From NCBI GenBank assembly GCA_030549335.1, contig JAUKPH010000023.1, positions 1,178,001 to 1,242,000 on the forward strand: a stretch of DNA of 64,000 bases, read 5' to 3'. Made by a program: the position numbers and the translations under genes. Position 1 is the stretch's first letter; each line of letters opens with the position of its first letter. The notes under the pieces were generated by a model. That model was not told the DNA's origin. It ran no database searches and was given only the letters and a program-made list of their open reading frames with translations. This DNA comes from Pontederia crassipes (lineage: Eukaryota; Streptophyta; Magnoliopsida; Commelinales; Pontederiaceae). Positions 1 to 12,339 of the stretch are shown piece after piece.

Positions 1-3000
1 CAACATCATAAAGGACAGAACCATTTGAGATATCCAAATCCTGCAAAGAGTCATTAACAAATAAGCAAGGCATACAATGTAAATATGCAACAATCAGATG
101 TCAAAAGCAAAATGATAAATAAAGGAACCAAGTTCGCCATGTGCCATGACAAACACCTGGACGCTTCATTGGCCAGTACACACTCTTGGACAATTCCCAA
201 TTCCATTCTGTATGTCAAGCGTAATAGTAGCTGGCTTTAAATCTAAAAACTTTGGCGCATAGCAATTCTCGAACACAGCATACAGGGAGACAATAAGCTA
301 AGATAACTTCAGTCACTCAAACTTTGTGTACTTCAATTCACATTCTTATATGACTTCTATCAGTGCAAAGAAAGGAGGGCATCTCTATAATTCTTTGGCA
401 TGCAGCTTTTAGAACGAGATAGAGAACATAATAATTGATTCTATAAGGGAGAAAGAACTTCTGCCTAGCACCATATACATTGTTTGAGATAGTAAAACAC
501 TAGCAAGACAAACAATTAAGGGTAACTGCTCTATTTTCCACTCAAACTGGGGTCGAGCTTCCTTAATACCACATTGGCTCAAAGCCAAATAGCACACAAA
601 TTTCATCATGAAGTTTTGAAGGATGATCAAAAGAAATAAGTATTTTTTTTTTTGAAACAAGAAATAAGTAATATTCCAGTGTTCACTGGTGATACTTTAA
701 CTTCCCAGGATCATATATTGCTGAAGAAAAGTTATTACCACATGTAAAATAAAATGCATGAGAAACAGATAGAAAATAATCAATATGATGAAGAAAAACA
801 GAGAAACACACATAGAAACTCATTTCTGAAAGTAATAGTTAAACAGTTGATTAAAAAAATTTCCTAGCTACAAGACCAACCTCAGGAACAACTAAGCGCG
901 AGATACTGGCATAAAGAAGATCGATTGATATTCCACGATACTTGAATTTCATAACAGGAACATGGGCATCAGGAACAGGTTGCAGTTCACTCACACCTTC
1001 AGTTTGTGCTAAAATGTCATGCAAAATGATGAAAAAGTCTTCCTGTACAAATCATCAAACAAATTGAAAACAAAAAAAAAAGCAAAGTTTTAATATTATT
1101 AGGCAGAGAAAACTTGAAAATATTTCACCTCTCGATTAACATAAGAAGGCCCAACACAAAGAGTATCAATGTCAGCCCCAGGCCCATGCACCTGCAGCAA
1201 TAGAAGTAATTTTGGGCATGGGCATCACTAGTGTAGTTAAAAGGTTTTACAATCTGAACAAGGTTAACAACAAAAGAAGTAAAATAACCTCTCCAATGCC
1301 AAAAAGAATTTTCTAAAATACAAAATTACTACCACATTTTCACAGGATTCACACTACTAAAGTGGATACCATGAATTTTTGTATATTTCTTACCTTCTTG
1401 CGTGCTATAGTTATGTTATAGCAAAATTGCATATACCAAAAGGCACATGCCTCTTAATGTCAATCAGTAAATTTTCTAACTTCCTGCATCATTTTTTTTT
1501 CAGAAAAGATAACAGATATAGAAAAGTAAATACGGATTCTTACCCCTAAACGATAAGACCCGAAGGTGAAAATAACAGCATTTGCATCTTCAACCATTTG
1601 ATCAGTATAACCCCTCTGCAACGTCAATTGTTTAACCCAGTTTTTACAAATCTGAAAACACAATATTAGCGCAATTTGTTAACTAAGGTCATTGATTGGA
1701 AGTCCAATATTTGACAAGAAACTACAGGTTTATCTGCTATAATCAGTTGTCAGAAAAGGTAACTGATGCACCAAACCACACATCAACCTTGTAATTAAAT
1801 CATGATTGAAAATCAACAATTTGATTTGCTTTAACATATGTATATATTTAAGTAAAACATATTCTTGTATTGCTATCATAACAGCATATTCAAAGGCATT
1901 TAAAAATCTCAAAAAGAGCATTTTCCCAGTACCAAAAGAGAAAACGGATGAATGAACCAACACTATTCACTAACTAAAAAAATGAGAGGACACTAAGAGA
2001 ATACGATTTCAATTCTTTACTCAAACTATTGTAGCAGTGACTCTTTGAAAACCTTAACCAATTTGATTGCACATTCCAATAATATTGATAACTCATGACA
2101 AATTGTAAAGGTACATTTTCAGCAATTAAATATCACAGTTTGGACATGCTTCTTTTACTAATGAGTAACCCGTTTCACCTTCCAATCATGTATGATTACA
2201 TGTGTAAATTTGGCAGAAAACCTCTTGCCCTGTGCTATGCCCTAGAATTTATGAGACCATGCTTTTTTCAGCAAAGGAAATAAATATAGCACTGGTCCTA
2301 TAGGATGGCTAGCGTTGACAGGAGACTCCCTCTTGTTGGTGCCACCAACGCCACCCGCCTACGCGATGCTGAATGCTCCCCTCCGTCCACACCACTAGCA
2401 AACAAGGGCGAACAGTGTCGTGTGACCTACAACAGAATAGGTGGAATGACTAGGTAGAGAACGACTGAAGACAATGTCAAATCAAAGAACTCTGCAATGC
2501 TACAAATGTCTTGATCGTTGTCACATCAAGAGACATTGCAGGGATCCACAGAGATGTTGGAAATGTGGGGGAAATGATTATCATCACCGTGTCCATTATG
2601 ATCATTTAAAACGGCCCATAGGCAGGCAATGGACCCCTTCATGAAGGAAGTCCTAGCCCCATGTTGCCTGACAAGGGGTATGAATTTGGCGGCATTGATC
2701 AGCTATGCTATTGCCGAAGGCAGTGATCCAGTACTGACAGCTGAAGACCTATGAAGAATGGTGCAGGATCATCCCCGTGAACCTGCAGATTTTCAGATCT
2801 CAAGGCTTTCAACCACATCATTTATCAAATGGCAACACTCCTAAAGCTTTGAAACATCTTTGTTCTTTACGTTCGACTAATATAAACAGAGGCTGCATTT
2901 CTTGGAGACCTTGGACCCCGGCTGGACGAGGGGACTCCAGTGAGTCATGAGAATGGTATCGAGCTGCTGTTCACTGGAATACTGATGTGCCTACGTTACC

Positions 3001-6000
3001 AAGTAGTGGTTGCAGCTGCACTGGCGGATATTGCAGAGGTCATGGACATTTCTTTTCCCACCATGGACTCAGCCGAGGTGTCACAGGTGCGTGTAAAAGC
3101 TGTCCACCACATCCACATGGGGGACATCATCCCAAGCTCCTGTCATTTTTCGCTAGTATGATTATGGGTATTAAGGTCAACATTGTTGTCATTATCATGA
3201 AACCAGGGAGTAGTAGCATCAAACCAGGGAGCACAGCTGGCAATATGCAAAATCATGAAGTCGCTTATCATTTGCCTATCATCGAGCGCAATTCAAATCC
3301 CACTAATCTCGGAATCTACCACTTATGAGGGACAATTGAAACTGAATATCCCAACTGATCCTGCGGAATGTGGGGAGGAAATAGATGATGGCAAGACTTC
3401 TGTTAACAGGCCAGCTGGTTCCATCGGATGTTGGGTCCAATTTCAAATCTCCAGGAAATTGGAATGCTAATGGAACTCATGAAGAGGCCCACAAGCTTTT
3501 GGAGAGCCCAAGGGAGTGAACTGACTCTCCACTGGGTCGCATGGGGTCTCACTTGGATGCTGAATTATCTGAGGGCACCCAATATGGTGACGGATCTAAT
3601 AGCACCTCTGGAACCCGATGCAGGTCAGTTGATAAAATAGAGTGTTTAAGAATTACCGAGGCTAGGGGCATGGTCATGGCATCTCATTGACCACGATGAT
3701 GGGTCATTATCGCTTTCCAAATTAGCCATCTCTTGGAATGTGATATAGCAATGATTCAAGAAATAAAATTGGTGAAATGTGATGCAGTAACATGAAGGAA
3801 GGTTGGAGGATCATGGTTGTCTGGTCTTTGATCTCTTAATTCTGTTGAGAGGTCAGGTGGATGCTTCATCAGATGGAGGAAGTGTCGTACTCAATCAAGA
3901 CATGGTGAATTCTTAGTAATTCTTAGGAGGAGAAAGGCCTCTTTTACATTTATTTGTCATGTATTTATGGCCCTTCATCCGGAGAGAGGAGACATGAGAT
4001 ATATAAATGTGCTTCAAGAATGTTTGGTGAACTCCCATGGATGCTCGGTAAGGACTTTAATGTCACACTTAGACAGGAGGATTGTCCTATGCCAAGAAGA
4101 GGAAGGGATGCTGGGGAAGAAGACTTTGCTGGTTTTGTTTCGGACCAGGGCCTAATTGATTATCCTGTTACAAACTCCAGGCTCACGTGATGTAGCTCTG
4201 CCACCCCACTTGCAAGATCCCGCTTCGATTGCTTTCTGGGTTCAACTGAGTTGGCAGAATAATTTCAACTTGCCCCTTCTCTAACCATACTCATATTATG
4301 TGGAGTTCAAATGAAACTCAGCACGTCAAAACATATTTCAAATCTGAAGAAGCTTGGTTGTTGGAACATGGTTTTCAGCAAAGTTGTCAAGATCTCAATC
4401 TTAAGATCCTTTGATACAATTTGACTTAAGAATCGATAAAAATATGGCTTAGTGAGGTGTAATTTAAGATTTGAGTGTGACAAATTTATAAAAAAAATTA
4501 TTATCTTTTTTTTAGGGGAAAAAGGATGATTAACCAAAATGTTAACCATCCAAAACAAAAATTATTATCTTTTAAAATATATTTTTTATTAATTAGTACG
4601 ATGTTACGATCCTCAATCCAGTTTCACAATCTTCGATCTTATGTAAGACATCGATCTTGACAATCTTGATTTTCGAGAGTTGTTTTTAAGGGGAATTTTC
4701 GAGAGTTGGTGGCTGAAAAATGGTATGAGCTACCCTCATCTTCCTCGGTAACCAGACCCTTATCAGAAAAACTGAAGCTCCTTAGACAATTTCTTTCACA
4801 ACATAAGAAACAATTTAAAGCAGATAGGGATCGCAGATGATCTTCATCTGATGCTCTCTTGACCATCTCAAATCTGGAATGCACTGAGGACACTGGAACT
4901 TTAAGGGCCGAGGAAGTCACTATGCGCCTCAAGCACATGAGGTTATGGAAACAGAAGATCACAAAATAAATATATCTTGGGGGCAAAAATCATGTCAATT
5001 ATAGTTGCATGACAGTGATCGCAACACTCTTCCTTTCACATGTATGCTAGTGGTTGTCGACAGGCAAATCATGTTGATGAGATGACAGTGGGTGAAGAAG
5101 TTGTTGAAAGGGAGAACATTGTGGCTGATTATTTTTGTACTTTCTACAAAAGATGGCCTCTAGAGGAGCTGTCATGCTAAGATAGAGATCTGGGCAAAAT
5201 TGATGACAAGCAGCAGCAGGTGTTACTACAATTATGTTAAGATATGGGATGTCATGCAATATGGTTTTCCAATATTTTCTTTATAAAGAATTTTGGCAGG
5301 TTCTAAAGCCAAACATAATGGCTGTGGTCAGGGAGTTTGAGCCAAGAAAACATGGTTTTGAAACACTTAAATAAGTTCTTATTTTGCATCCCTAAAGGGG
5401 AATCCGCAGAACGGGTGGAAGACTTCTGTCCAATAGCATTATCTAATGCAATTTATCTTATCATTGCTCAAACTTTGGCTAATCACTTAACAGTTCTTAG
5501 TGATATTGTGCATCCAGTTCAATCAACCTTTATAGCAGGGTGATGTACTATGGATAGTTATGTCATGCCTTTAGAAATTATCATTACTGGAGACAGTCCC
5601 AACATCATGCCTTTGGAAATTATCAATAACTGGACAATCCCAACGACAAAGTATTTTAATGGAAAGTGGACTTCTTAAAGGCTAACGACTCACTAGATTG
5701 GTTTTTTTTCTTTGGATCTCTTTACTTTCCACATGCATGAATTTTTCTTGGATGAAACAATGTGTGTGCACAGTTTCTTTCTCAGTATTGATAAATGTTG
5801 GTCCTTCGGGGGGCTGGATTACACCACGGCAAGGTGTATGTCAAGGTTGCCCCTTAGCTCCGATTCTTTTTGTTATAGCTGTTGATGCCCTTACAAGATA
5901 TTCTTTCTTGGCATGTCATTCAAGTGTTCATACTGGTTTTGCAGACTCGATGGCATCATTACAATATGTTGACAGCACCATTGTTTTTTATCAAAGGTTC

Positions 6001-9000
6001 TCAAGAGGCAGGCAGTAGACTTGCTATTCTAGTGGATGTATTTCGGGAACATCTCAGGTCTGAAAGTGAACAGATCAAAATCTTCTTTTGTCACACTCAG
6101 AGTGGCGAATGATGAAGCAACAGCCTGTCCATATACTCTCCAAACAGAAATCCACACTCTTCCTTTCTCATACCTGGGATTGTAGATGCATCACCCATGT
6201 GGAGCATAGTCTACAAGGGTGGCAATCTCGTTTATTATTACCAGGTAGTCGATTAATCGTGCTCAATTTTGTGTTTCCTGCTTTACCCATATACTACATG
6301 TTTGTTCTCCAAATACATTTTACAATGGAACAACATAACTCCCTTCCACGTACGGCAACATTCAGCAGACCTGGGAATTCATTGAATATCATGGGAGGAT
6401 GTGTCAACCGCACAGGAAGGGGGGCCTGGGTGTTCTTGAGTTGCAAAGAATGATTGATCACTTTTGCAAAGTGGATTGTACGTATCATGGGTCCAACCAT
6501 TGACTTGTGTGCTTCTGTCATCTTTCAGTGCTATGGCCGCACTGTGACATGGGTATTTCAGGCGAGGAATCGCTTTTCGGAAGGGCATTATTTTGGGTTC
6601 TTCACCAGCATGCATAGATCTGGCTCAGACTTAAGCTTTTGGTTAGATGTGCCTTGGCCTCCATACATCCAAGGTTGTTGCATTTGAGGTGGATCAATTC
6701 TGCTTCGTTGCTGCTGCATGAAATGAAGTTGGATGACTACCCATATTTTGACCAGCACTACCAAGATAGAACACAGAGAAGTTTTGCTCCATATTAGAAA
6801 ATCTTGGGCTATATAATATAGACAACAATGCTGAGGACGATTGGGTATGGTCATCAGGAAGGTTCATGGTGAAGGAAGCCATACTCTCTTCTGAATGAAG
6901 GAAACTCCCAGGTGGATGCTGATTTTCAGATGGACTGTAAATGGTTATGGAATTGCCAAACCTCGCTGCGAATTAAATTTTCTGCTTGGCTACTTCAGAG
7001 AGGACGTGTAGTTATGGGCACGTAAAGGTTGAAATGGGCTCGCGCGGACATCAGTTGTGGGATAACACATCTGTTTTTTAATTGCTCAGTTGCTAGAGAG
7101 GTGTGGTGTGAGGCAAGGTGTCTTTATTTAGACACAAGCTCAGATGATAGCTTTAGGAGGCCTGTTAAACATCGAGGTAAATGCAAAGTATCTGCAAATA
7201 TGTACCTCATCGAGATACGTCGTTACCACTAGCATTTGTATGGGCAACTGAGAATCAACGATCAGAGGAGTGCGACTCTATGCAAAAAATATTGTTTTGC
7301 ATTCTCATTCTCTTCTGCAAGACTGTCTATAGTCTTGCCACAAACAATGTACATATGATTTTCTTCATGAATAAAACTGGATGAATGTCATCTGGGCAAT
7401 CATCTTCTTTTCTCTCATACAAAAAAGGAGCACCAAACATCAAAGAGAATCTTAACAAGACTAAAGTGAAATATACATTCAACTTCGCTCAATTTTACAC
7501 CAATAGAATCCCTTGCTCATAAGTGCCCATCTACTGCAGCATCAAAACAAATGTTTCAGACCTATCAATTTTTTTTAAGGAAGACCTATTCAACGTTGAT
7601 TCTGAAACTAGTCAACAAAATCTTCAGGCCAACATTAACTGCATCGAAAAGTTTTTATATACAGGGCTCAGGCTGAGTATGACATAGATTTCAAATCAGA
7701 AAACAAAATCCTGAAGAAATGACTGTGGCGTGGATATTTGAGTTGGAGCATAAAGATTTAGAAAGGTTTATCAACCAACTACATGCTAGAGCATGTTAGA
7801 GTTGACTAAAAAAACCATCATTCTATTTGCAAAAAAGATGTCAGTTTCTTTCCCACAGCTGATTATTTTACACTCTTTTACAATATGAGGAATAGAAATC
7901 ATTTGTCTGGCTTATGAGGCATGGCAGGATTCTCTCACGTGTTTACAATACAAAATGGACACCCACCACAGACATAGCAACTGTGCTTTGTGAATCCTCA
8001 CTCAAGGACATTGGCCATTTTTTCTTCGGGCGCACTATTGTTTTGGAGGTGCTTGCCATTGACACTTTGGACATTGATACACTTTGGAGGTCTCTACGGG
8101 GCACCTATGCGCCCTGGACCATGGTGTTTGTGGGTCATGCGGCTCCAGCACAACCACACCTTTTGAGGGCGAGCAGTGTTACGTTGAAAATATTGTACAT
8201 CATATAGCCATTTTGATGAGAAAGTGGGAGGGTGGATTGTCTCCTTGTTGCAGATATCTAGCATCCTTCCTCTTTTTTTTCCATTTTGGTCTCTCATACT
8301 TTTTAACTCCGCCTATGTTTAAAGCCGGTCCCAAGCCCGGATAAAGGAGGAGGGTTGTGTTAAGCCCCGACAGCCAGCGTAAAACCCTGTCGAATCTCAT
8401 GTACATGGATCAACGAAGCGTCGTATGATCCATGTAGCCGACCCCACTTAGTGGGATAAGGTTTTGTTGTTGTTGTTGTTGGTCTCTCGTACTTTTTGTG
8501 ATCACACACATGTATTGATACTTGGATGCCTCATATAGTCATCCTTTTACCTCTCTCAAAGAAAAAGAATAGGAAGTTACTAAAATGATCTCCGGTACAT
8601 GCAAAAAATTCTAAATTAAATTGTGCGTTAAACTGATATGATACATATCTATCGAATAAGAATATGAAGTAAGATATCGGTTACCTGATCTATCTCCCCC
8701 AAGACCTCCTCCCTCTTGATAGCTTCTTCCTTGCTCTCGTATAGTCCAACATCAACCAGAAACTATGACCACAGATTTCCATTCCAGTCATTACCGTCAA
8801 CAAAGAAACAAATAAGTAAAACAGGAGGCACGAACATGATAAATGCACAGTAGATGAAGAGGGGGAGGCGAATGTAAAGGGGCAGAAAGGAGAACAATAA
8901 GCCATACTTTTTCTAACTCAATTGTTCTCTGAAGATCCACCTCAGTTGGCCCAGCTGTGGAAATGGGTTTAGTAATGCCGTAATGTCTTGGTGCAGGCGG

Positions 9001-9039
9001 TGACGATTTATTATTCTCCATGGCATCAGAAGTACTCAT
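1..9039 (-). CDS. PAPS: Nuclear poly(A) polymerase, N-terminal half (partial, runs off left edge)
   Basis: Adds poly(A) tails to cleaved pre-mRNA in the nucleus, using ATP. Six coding exons can be read on the minus strand: 8908-9039, 8685-8762, 1544-1651, 1129-1191, 881-1042 and 1-40 (incomplete). All junctions are GT-AG and the five complete exons are multiples of three. Exon 1 (44 codons) contains YGITKPIS and [10 protein letters not shown], the usual plant start. Exon 2 has [14 protein letters not shown]. Exon 3 has TFGSYRLG and exon 4 [20 protein letters not shown]; together they form the nucleotidyltransferase core, with the DID metal-binding aspartates. Exon 5 has [13 protein letters not shown] and IDLLYAS; exon 6 begins [12 protein letters not shown]. 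The central and RNA-binding domains lie outside the window. The start ATG at 9039 is the first in frame after a splice acceptor near 9093; a second Met lies six codons on. The 7033-bp intron 1652-8684 holds LINE relics in the opposite sense. Identity is secure; which paralogue is not. Confidence 0.95.
2300..7430 (+). mobile_element. Degenerate near-full-length L1-clade LINE in the PAPS intron
   Basis: Decayed LINE pieces lie in order on the plus strand, antisense to the host gene. An ORF1-like region around 2498-2590 has a CX2CX4HX4C zinc knuckle ([14 protein letters not shown]) and the start of a second. Endonuclease remnants at about 3720-4190 include [16 protein letters not shown] and [13 protein letters not shown]. 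Reverse transcriptase remnants at about 5380-6250 include [30 protein letters not shown] and a YVDS box where active elements have YADD. A zf-RVT-like tail at about 7030-7180 is followed by a 3' end near 7380-7430 with an A-rich stretch. Many stops and frame changes show it is long dead. The exact 5' end is not clear. A putative MITE (4384-4663) sits between the endonuclease and RT parts. Confidence 0.82.
4384..4663. mobile_element. Putative MITE inside the L1 relic
   Basis: The segment starts TTGTCAAGATC and ends GATCTTGACAA, a perfect 11-bp terminal inverted repeat. It is AT-rich inside and interrupts LINE coding relics on both sides. No clear target-site duplication was found, so the family is open. 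Confidence 0.45.
7905..8566 (+). mobile_element. 3' fragment of a second L1-clade LINE
   Basis: About 7914-8230 reads as the C-terminal zinc-finger region that follows L1 reverse transcriptases: [10 protein letters not shown], then [16 protein letters not shown], then a tail ending in MRKWEGG. The 3' end (about 8520-8566) has the L1 terminal pattern of a hairpin-like GGATG...CATCC stretch followed by an A-rich tail. The copy is split by the RTE-derived insertion at 8305-8478. It repeats the 3' part of the L1 at 2300-7430, so it is a separate insertion or a duplicated end. Confidence 0.72.
8305..8478 (+). mobile_element. 174-bp non-autonomous RTE-derived (SINE-like) element with target duplication
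   Basis: Flanking copies at 8286-8304 and 8479-8497 match over 19 bp with one mismatch (TTGGTCTCTC.TACTTTTT), a target-site duplication. The inserted 174 bp ends with GCCGACCCCACTTAGTGGG, then ATAAGG and TTG repeats. This is the same tail as the RTE LINE at 37754-38521. The 40 bp before it (GATCCATGTA etc.) also match that LINE's 3' region. The first half (GCCGGTCCCAAGCCCGGATA, then a GGAGGAGGG run) resembles, from memory, 5' leader sequence of plant RTE elements. That would make this a 5'-plus-3' deletion derivative. No coding capacity. Confidence 0.8.
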
Positions 9040-9900
9040 CTCACCACTTAATATGAAATGTAAGTAAAGTCCAATAAGTATCGCTTTCAACTCTAGAAAA
9101 GAAAAAAAATATTGGCAAAGATCACAAAGCGATATTATGGAGCCCTACTTCAGAGAAGTGGCCGTAGTGAAAAATCTAGTCTTTGGGCCAGATCATATAA
9201 GAAACAACTTCTCAACCTTTAAGCAAAATTTCCACAAAGAAACTATAAGAGAACGAGAATCGAGCTGCTAAAATCTTCTACTACGGAATACAAAGGAAAC
9301 GCCCGAACCAGACAGAAAGATATCGCTTTTTGCACCAAAAGTCCAACCTTTACTCGTAATTCCGCACAAGCACCTTAGAATCGTCCAGAAAATAAAGGAC
9401 GCGTCAACCAAAACCCCCCAAATCGGCAAGGGAAACCTCAGATTCAAGAAATTTCGTCTTTGCCGACGCCCTAGAAAGACGATCCGGGGCCCAAGTAGAA
9501 GAAGGCAGAAGAGCAACCCATCAATGTCGAGATCAAATCCCAAAACACAAATCCCGAGCACAAGACGCAAATGCGTAGATCCGCCAACGCCAAGCGATGA
9601 GGCAGCAGGAGAACTCAGGATTGAAGGAAGAAAGAAGAAGGAGATGTGCGGCAGACGAATTGACCGATGAAAAGGGAGACTGACGGATCTCCGAAGGAGG
9701 GTGCGATTAGAGAACCTCGAGGCTCCAATGGAATCAAAATCCTAATTAGGATTAGGCATTTGGGGGGGCGAAGGGCATGGAGAATTAGGGATTCGGTGGT
9801 GGGGGGATCATAACGCGGCAAAAGGGGGGGCGAAATAGAAGTTGTTTCGTTGGTCGGCGGTGGTATCGCCCCTCTCTTTTCCCATCCTTTTTCTTTCTTT
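9040..9900 (-). promoter_or_regulatory. 5' leader and promoter region of the poly(A) polymerase gene
   Basis: The first coding exon extends upstream to 9092, where the minus strand reads TTTTCTAG|AG, a good acceptor. The 5' leader is therefore split by at least one intron. GC content rises at about 9300-9840 compared with the AT-rich flanks, consistent with a leader exon. The donor could not be fixed; candidates lie near 9360 and 9437. No convincing TATA box was seen. Reading frames here start from non-ATG codons and look non-coding. Confidence 0.55.
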
Positions 9901-11576
9901 CAAAGTAAAAAAGCAAAAGAACGACTAAAAAATATCTTCTTATTTTATTTCATTTCTTACATATCGAAAATTGATAATATATATTAATTAATTATTGTTA
10001 TTGTTATTAAATTTATACCTATATCTATATTAATTAACTATCATTATTATTTACATTTCATGACCTCGTTAAATAATCAAGATTTCCCCCTATGTTCCGG
10101 AAATTGCAGTTGGAGATATCATTGTTTTAAAGATTAATTTGGCAAACATTGCGGTATAAAAAAATCCCGAGAAATATATCATATCAGAAAAAATTGAAAT
10201 TTAAGGATAGAATACGAGTTATGATGATTTTTAAATAGAACAAAATTGATCGTTTAAACTAGAGCCCCGTTCTAAAAAATCATATGGACTCGTGGAGTCT
10301 ATTTTTATTTATTAATTTTTATTTATATAATTAATTTAAAATGTAATTAATTATTTTATTACTTGTGTAATAATTTTTATATAACTGAATATTTAGTTAT
10401 AAAATTAAATAAGTTAATATTAATTTTAATTTATTATATATTTTTTTAAAATATTATTTATTAAAATAGAAATTCAAAAAATTGATTCCAGTGATTTTTT
10501 TTCTAAATGATTTTTATAATTTAAAAAATTGATGAAAAATAACAAGTAATCTTTGTGGACCAAAAATCGACCCCAACCTAAATCACTTTGACCAAAAGAA
10601 AGATTTTAATGTTATAACAATTTTTCAGGTTAAGAAGCCCATTAAAATACGGTTAGGTGAGGGAAGGATCAGGTGCAATAAATGTAAAGTTGACTCCCTG
10701 AAATAAAATTATCGCAAATGTCAAAGAAAGCTTAATCGTGGAACATGTAACATAGAAAGAGTGAGAAAAAAAATAAAACAAAAAAAAAACATAGAAAGAG
10801 TGCCGTAGTAAAAAAAACCGCACACACCTTTGCTCCAAGGATAATATAATGCTCAAATATATTCATATTTTGTCCAATCGAAAAAAAAATAAGAGGAAAA
10901 ATCAATTTATTGTCTAACCCCAGCTTAGACTGATTTGTGAATTGGTCATTACTTTCGTCTTTCGGTTATGGTTTAGTATATTCTCTTTTCCATTTGATCA
11001 TCATTTCCTTAATTCTTGTTCTCTTAGTCGAAATTTATATTCTCTCATTTATTTGCCGTTTCCTTCCTTTTTTTTAGTTCTTTATTTTTAAACATATTTA
11101 TCTATCTATTTATTCCTGATCAGCCATCTTTCCTTTTCGCATTTCGTCAACAACATTTATTTCTTATTTCTTTCCTAATTTATGTAGAATCACAAGACAA
11201 TAAGAGGGGATGAATTAATATTTAAATCGAAAATATCGATTTCACGAAATCATCGTGGAAACTTCAAATCGATTTGTTAATGTTTAAATCAACACAATAA
11301 TAATCATAGCACATGCATAATAAAATAGAAAGGAGAGGGAGAGAAAAAAATAAATACAAAATGTACTGTGATCTGTTCATCCACATCTCGGCATACGTTT
11401 TCGTTTCGACTTCTCGATCTCGAGATCGTCGCAGATTCCATTAGCACCCTTCCTTCATTTTAAATGGGATAAGAAAGAAACACTTTACAACGCTTGTCTT
11501 TTCTCCTTTTCAATAGGTAACACACGCCCCTTTCACTCATAGACTTCACTCGTCTTTTCTTTGCTTAAGAAGTAAG
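9901..11576. other. AT-rich intergenic stretch, no gene seen
   Basis: Long A/T runs without credible exons, RNA genes or recognisable transposon ends. 9950-10560 is the most AT-rich part. Around 11040-11200 it becomes pyrimidine-rich. Nothing functional can be claimed. Confidence 0.6.
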
Positions 11577-12056
11577 ACACAATTTTTTTTCACTCATGAG
11601 CTAAACAACTATTACAATATTACAATAACACTTCATGATCTCTTTTTTATAATTTGAAACCTCACACAAAGGGTAAGAGAGAAAAATGAAAGATTTATAA
11701 TTTTGAGCTCAATATAATATCTTGGATGAATACAAGTGTTTGTCTATTTTTTTTTAGGAAGTCTTAATCTTCTTGATGTGTTTTGGACCCATTTTATAAT
11801 CTTCAATTTTTTTCTCACACAACTTCTTTTTACTCAAGAGCTAAACAATTATTACAATATCACAGAAACGCTTTACAATCTCTTTTTTATAATTTGAAAC
11901 CTTACACAGAGAGTAAGAGAGAAAAAATGAAAGATTTACAATTTTGAGCTCAAAATAATTTCTAAGATAAACATGTGTTTGTCTGTCTTTTTCTAAGAAG
12001 TCTTAGTCTTATTGATGTGCTTTAGACCTCTTTTATAACCTCCGATCTTTTCTTAG
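11577..12056. repeat. 240-bp direct tandem duplication
   Basis: Two diverged copies lie head to tail, about 11577-11816 and 11817-12056. Landmarks recur at a spacing of 240: ACTCATGAGCTAAAC at 11592 and ACTCAAGAGCTAAAC at 11832. Further matches are CTCTTTTTTATAATTTGAAA, AAGATTTA.AATTTTGAGC and GTCTTA.TCTT.TTGATGTG. No coding potential. Confidence 0.85.
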
Positions 12057-12339
12057 TCGTTGATATTCAAAATTAATCGTTATGTATTTTTCTGCACTAA
12101 AACGACACCTGTTTTGAATTTCGACCATCCATTTTAGAACTAGCTATTAAAATATAGTCATTACATACAATTTCAAGGCGTCCATTTGAGTTTCGGGTGT
12201 CCTTATAAAAATTCTGAAGTCTCAAACATTTGTGATCACTACGTCAATACTTTCGAGAGTCCATTTTTATCCCCAACGATCAACCGAAAGATTTTCGATC
12301 ATCCATTTTGTCATCGATAATCTCATAAACATGCACTCT

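Noticed and set aside
9268-9821. Minus-strand open frames upstream of the poly(A) polymerase start
   Set aside because: They begin at non-ATG codons and lie in the expected spliced 5' leader; no homology.
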